64,000 nt of DNA. It comes from Manduca sexta. Lineage: Eukaryota; Arthropoda; Insecta; Lepidoptera; Sphingidae. Under the pieces are notes generated by a model. The model made no database searches, was not told where the DNA came from, and saw only the letters and a list, made by a program, of their open reading frames with translations. Shown here one piece after another: positions 61,001 to 64,000 of this stretch. The stretch spans positions 8,498,920 through 8,562,919 of the forward strand of contig NC_051129.1 of NCBI RefSeq assembly GCF_014839805.1, read 5' to 3'. Within the stretch, counting starts at the first letter, position 1. Each line of letters begins with the position of its first letter. Both the position numbers and the translations under genes were made by a program.

Positions 61001-64000
61001 TTTTCATTCATGTAGGAAATATATTTATCGCGTGCCTGTTACTTTCTGTTACAATATTATGTGTATTTTTTACTTTAAAATTTCTAGCCTCCATAATGTA
61101 ACATTTGTAATCTGCAAATGTTTGTCGCTAAGTATAATGGTTTATTGTATCGACTATCGTCGTTCTTCATGACATCGAGATTAGTTCATAATAGTGAGTT
61201 GGAACTTTAATTTAAAATAACGATCTCCGAGAACGCGGTGAAAGCAGTCATGTCAATCTTTTATAAGAAATTAATGAAGCAAAAGTACATTGTTTACTCT
61301 AAAACAGTTAACGTTTGTGTTGCAACACTGACTCTAAATAGTCAGTTATCTGTGAAAAACAAGCGATTATTTAAGAGGTGTACGTAACAGAGTGACTCAG
61401 AGTCGGGAGCTCTTATTTCACGGTGGCTTAACGTTTGTACTAGCGATACGCGTTCGCTAATCACATGTGCACCAATATGTAATTGCTAGACATATTTTTG
61501 CAATAATAATTGTTAATGCGAGTGAACAGTTCTATGTCTTCGCGTATTTTTGTATATCTCATTTCAAACTTAAATTATTTTGTCTGCATTATGAAATTCG
61601 CACTTGCAAAACCTTACCTTGACGGATTATCCGGTGTACTACTGATTACTCTTTATATATTTGGTGCTATTTGAGCGTATACTAGTAATTATTTGATTCT
61701 TTAATAATAGTGCCGAAATAAAAAAAATTGCGTCTTTAAGCAAACAATCTGCAAATTGAATAATAACTAAAATAGAAACTGTTTCAAATCAATTTGTACA
61801 ATAAGCCCAATAATAATCCAAAATTTAACACAAACCAACCGTGTTAACTAAATATCGTGTTAAACTAATAAAATGTAAGACTGCGCTGTAAACTGTCGAA
61901 TGTATACTTGCATAGCAGCCGCGACCAGTATTGGGCAAGATTAATAACGTACAATGCATGTTTTCTTAAACATGTAATGTAGGCATTATTATACCTAATT
62001 AACTATTAAATCTTGCTTTATGTGTAGGTATTGGTGTTTCATCGAAATAATGCCTACACGGAATAAAATATAGAGTTTATCGTTTGCCAAAAACAAATCT
62101 CAACATATCTGCAGTTATGGTTCGGTAATACCACACTGCCCCATATCACTACAGTGTAGTCAAGCGTTATTCAAATTAAATTGTATCTAGGAATTGAGTC
62201 CAGGAACTAATGATTCTTAAATTTTGAACACCATCTAGCATGATTACAATTTGTAGGTTCAGACGTTGTGTTTCCTTTTAAACTCTATGAATGTATTAGC
62301 AAATATTCATAATCTTCTTAACACGTGCCCAATTATTCTTTACCTTCTTTACCGTCTCCTTTGTCACCACAAGCCACATAGATCTTTTCATGACTTACAT
62401 ACACCTATCACTCGCATATCACTCGATCGCTCGTTAACTCAAAAACCCTGATGATGATGATTCAAAAACCCTTTCACTTCAAAATCAAACCTTTTATCAA
62501 CGTTCGCGTGAAATCTTCACACAACCTAAAGCTATTCAATGATATTGAAAAAAACGTAAACTTTCTGATACATAAAATCTCATTTTCACATACAAGAAGT
62601 CCGTTAATTGAAGTAATAAGCCGCGGTGGGCCGTGTCGAATGATTATAAGAGGAGCGGTATGCGCCCGCTCTGATTAGATGGCGCAACGTTCATGCGACA
62701 CTAGAATGTCAACAATTCGCCGAGATGATCGCTTGCGACACTGGTTGCTACAAGGTTTTGGTGATACTAATTGGTTGTTTAATGGCTATGCAAAATATAG
62801 CGTGTATTATATTCTCTTTTATCGTGTTGTTGGCGGGTTGGTCAATCTGTACTCTACTTTCTTAATCAACGTCAACTAGGCTGTTGTAAACCATGAACCA
62901 AATCTTGCGACATTGTTGTACTGAACACGATTATGGTTGGTGACATCTAAGTTAGAGCCGCTCTGTAGGGTACAATTATAATAAAATACGAAGAATTCGC
63001 ACCAGTTCCCCGTATAATTCTATCATCAGGCAAATAGAGTTTGCATTATCTAAGCAACGGGCCACGGTTTTGGAATGCATGACAGATCGGCCACGAAAGA
63101 AAAAGCGCTCACTCGCCGTTGAATTAAGCGATTGGCGCTGAATGGTGGCGCGGCACGCGGAACCAAACGGGCTTCACGACGCGCGCGCATCCACGCCGCG
63201 CTTTGTCTCAGCTCGCTTGACCCGTGCCCCAAGCAAAAACCGGTAAAAACTAACAAAAAAAAAAACACAACGCTGTCTATTTATAATTGGGTAAAAACGC
63301 GGCCAACTATGTTTTTATTCGTAAAAAGCGTCCCCTTTCATTTTATGCGCCTAAGACTGGTTAATGCAGATGACCGTTTTCCTAGAAAATTAATTAAACT
63401 CACAAATTGATAGTACGATTATTGTGAAACAAGTTGTTTTTTTTGTCGCACTGTAAAGACAGGCTTCATTCTGCAGAGGATGCAAAAAATGTATATATTT
63501 AATATCTCATGTACCTTAACACGATCCATTTACGTCCGAGTTATGATTGACAGCGGATCTATTGCTGCGTCTCATTGCAAATGCAAAAATAAGCACATTA
63601 TCATTTCCACGACATCTGGAATTAACAATCATGTTTTCCCCTTTGATATTGCTGCTATTTCTTTCTTATTCCATTTTAGACACCTTTAACAAGTGTGCAC
63701 AAAAACAATGACCATTTAAGTGTATCGTGAGACGTACAAATGTCCAGAATCTTGTATTTCAATGGCATGTTATGCTAGACTATGTAAATCTGAATATTTT
63801 TCGCAATCAAATGATGCTATTTACGTTACGTATCAAATAGTGAAAGCTCGCACTCCTCCGTTACCCAAACAGCAAAATATCAGTTAAAATAACTTTTTGT
63901 AGGAATTGATTGTGAAAATATATAAAATAGGTGAATTCAGGTGGAACAAAAAAAATACTTTTGCACTGTGTATGTGAAGCTCAATTTCATAAACTGGATC
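61001..64000. other. Noncoding right end
   Basis: Mostly AT-rich. A 13-bp inverted repeat, TGTAGGCATTATT at 61978-61990 and its complement at 62046-62058, may be a decayed short element. A GC-rich patch with CGCGCGCATCC lies at 63140-63200. Frames of 61-92 codons have no recognised content. Confidence 0.4.

Noticed and set aside
60500..61172. Frames of 87, 123 and 124 codons
   Set aside because: They overlap on both strands in CpG-rich DNA and are rich in Arg, Ala, His and Thr without domains; more likely noncoding islands.

Overview
The window looks like nuclear DNA from an insect, most probably a moth or butterfly (Lepidoptera). It is AT-rich and intron- or intergenic-like, with almost no long reading frames, and it carries several repeat families I recognise as common in lepidopteran genomes: an RTE-type LINE tail, a lepidopteran SINE family, a Helitron-like element ending in a hairpin plus CTAG, and a Penelope-like element (PLE). 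No bacterial-style gene organisation, rRNA, tRNA or CRISPR was seen. The species assignment is an inference from repeat resemblance by memory, not a database match.

Layout. 1-3.6 kb: GC-rich start grading into AT-rich DNA with several AATAAA signals, possibly the 3' end of a gene to the left. 3.6-10.2 kb: noncoding DNA with degraded repeats and a GC-rich island at 8.8-9.9 kb. 10.25-12.9 kb: a PLE-derived insertion with identical-looking 177-bp inverted terminal repeats, a GIY-YIG endonuclease fragment, a tandem duplication and a 13-bp target-site duplication. 12.9-29 kb: noncoding, with an RTE tail and a perfect 22-bp-arm palindrome. 29.18-29.78 kb: a full consensus match to a CTCF site and a candidate first coding exon. 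29.8-48.2 kb: noncoding, with a solo PLE terminal repeat, a small retroposed sequence, two opposed SINE copies, a Helitron-like element and CpG-rich islands. 48.29-48.48 kb: the most convincing coding exon of the window, possibly followed by an 11-nt microexon at 49.04 kb. 49.2-64 kb: noncoding, with many GC-rich islands that could be conserved regulatory DNA.

The picture is a gene-poor region, perhaps large introns and regulatory deserts around one or two plus-strand genes, with a typical load of transposable elements. The protein families of the two exon candidates were not recognised. The most unusual object is the PLE-derived unit at 10249-12902: it lacks a visible reverse transcriptase, its arms are inverted, and each arm holds a hammerhead-like stem-loop.
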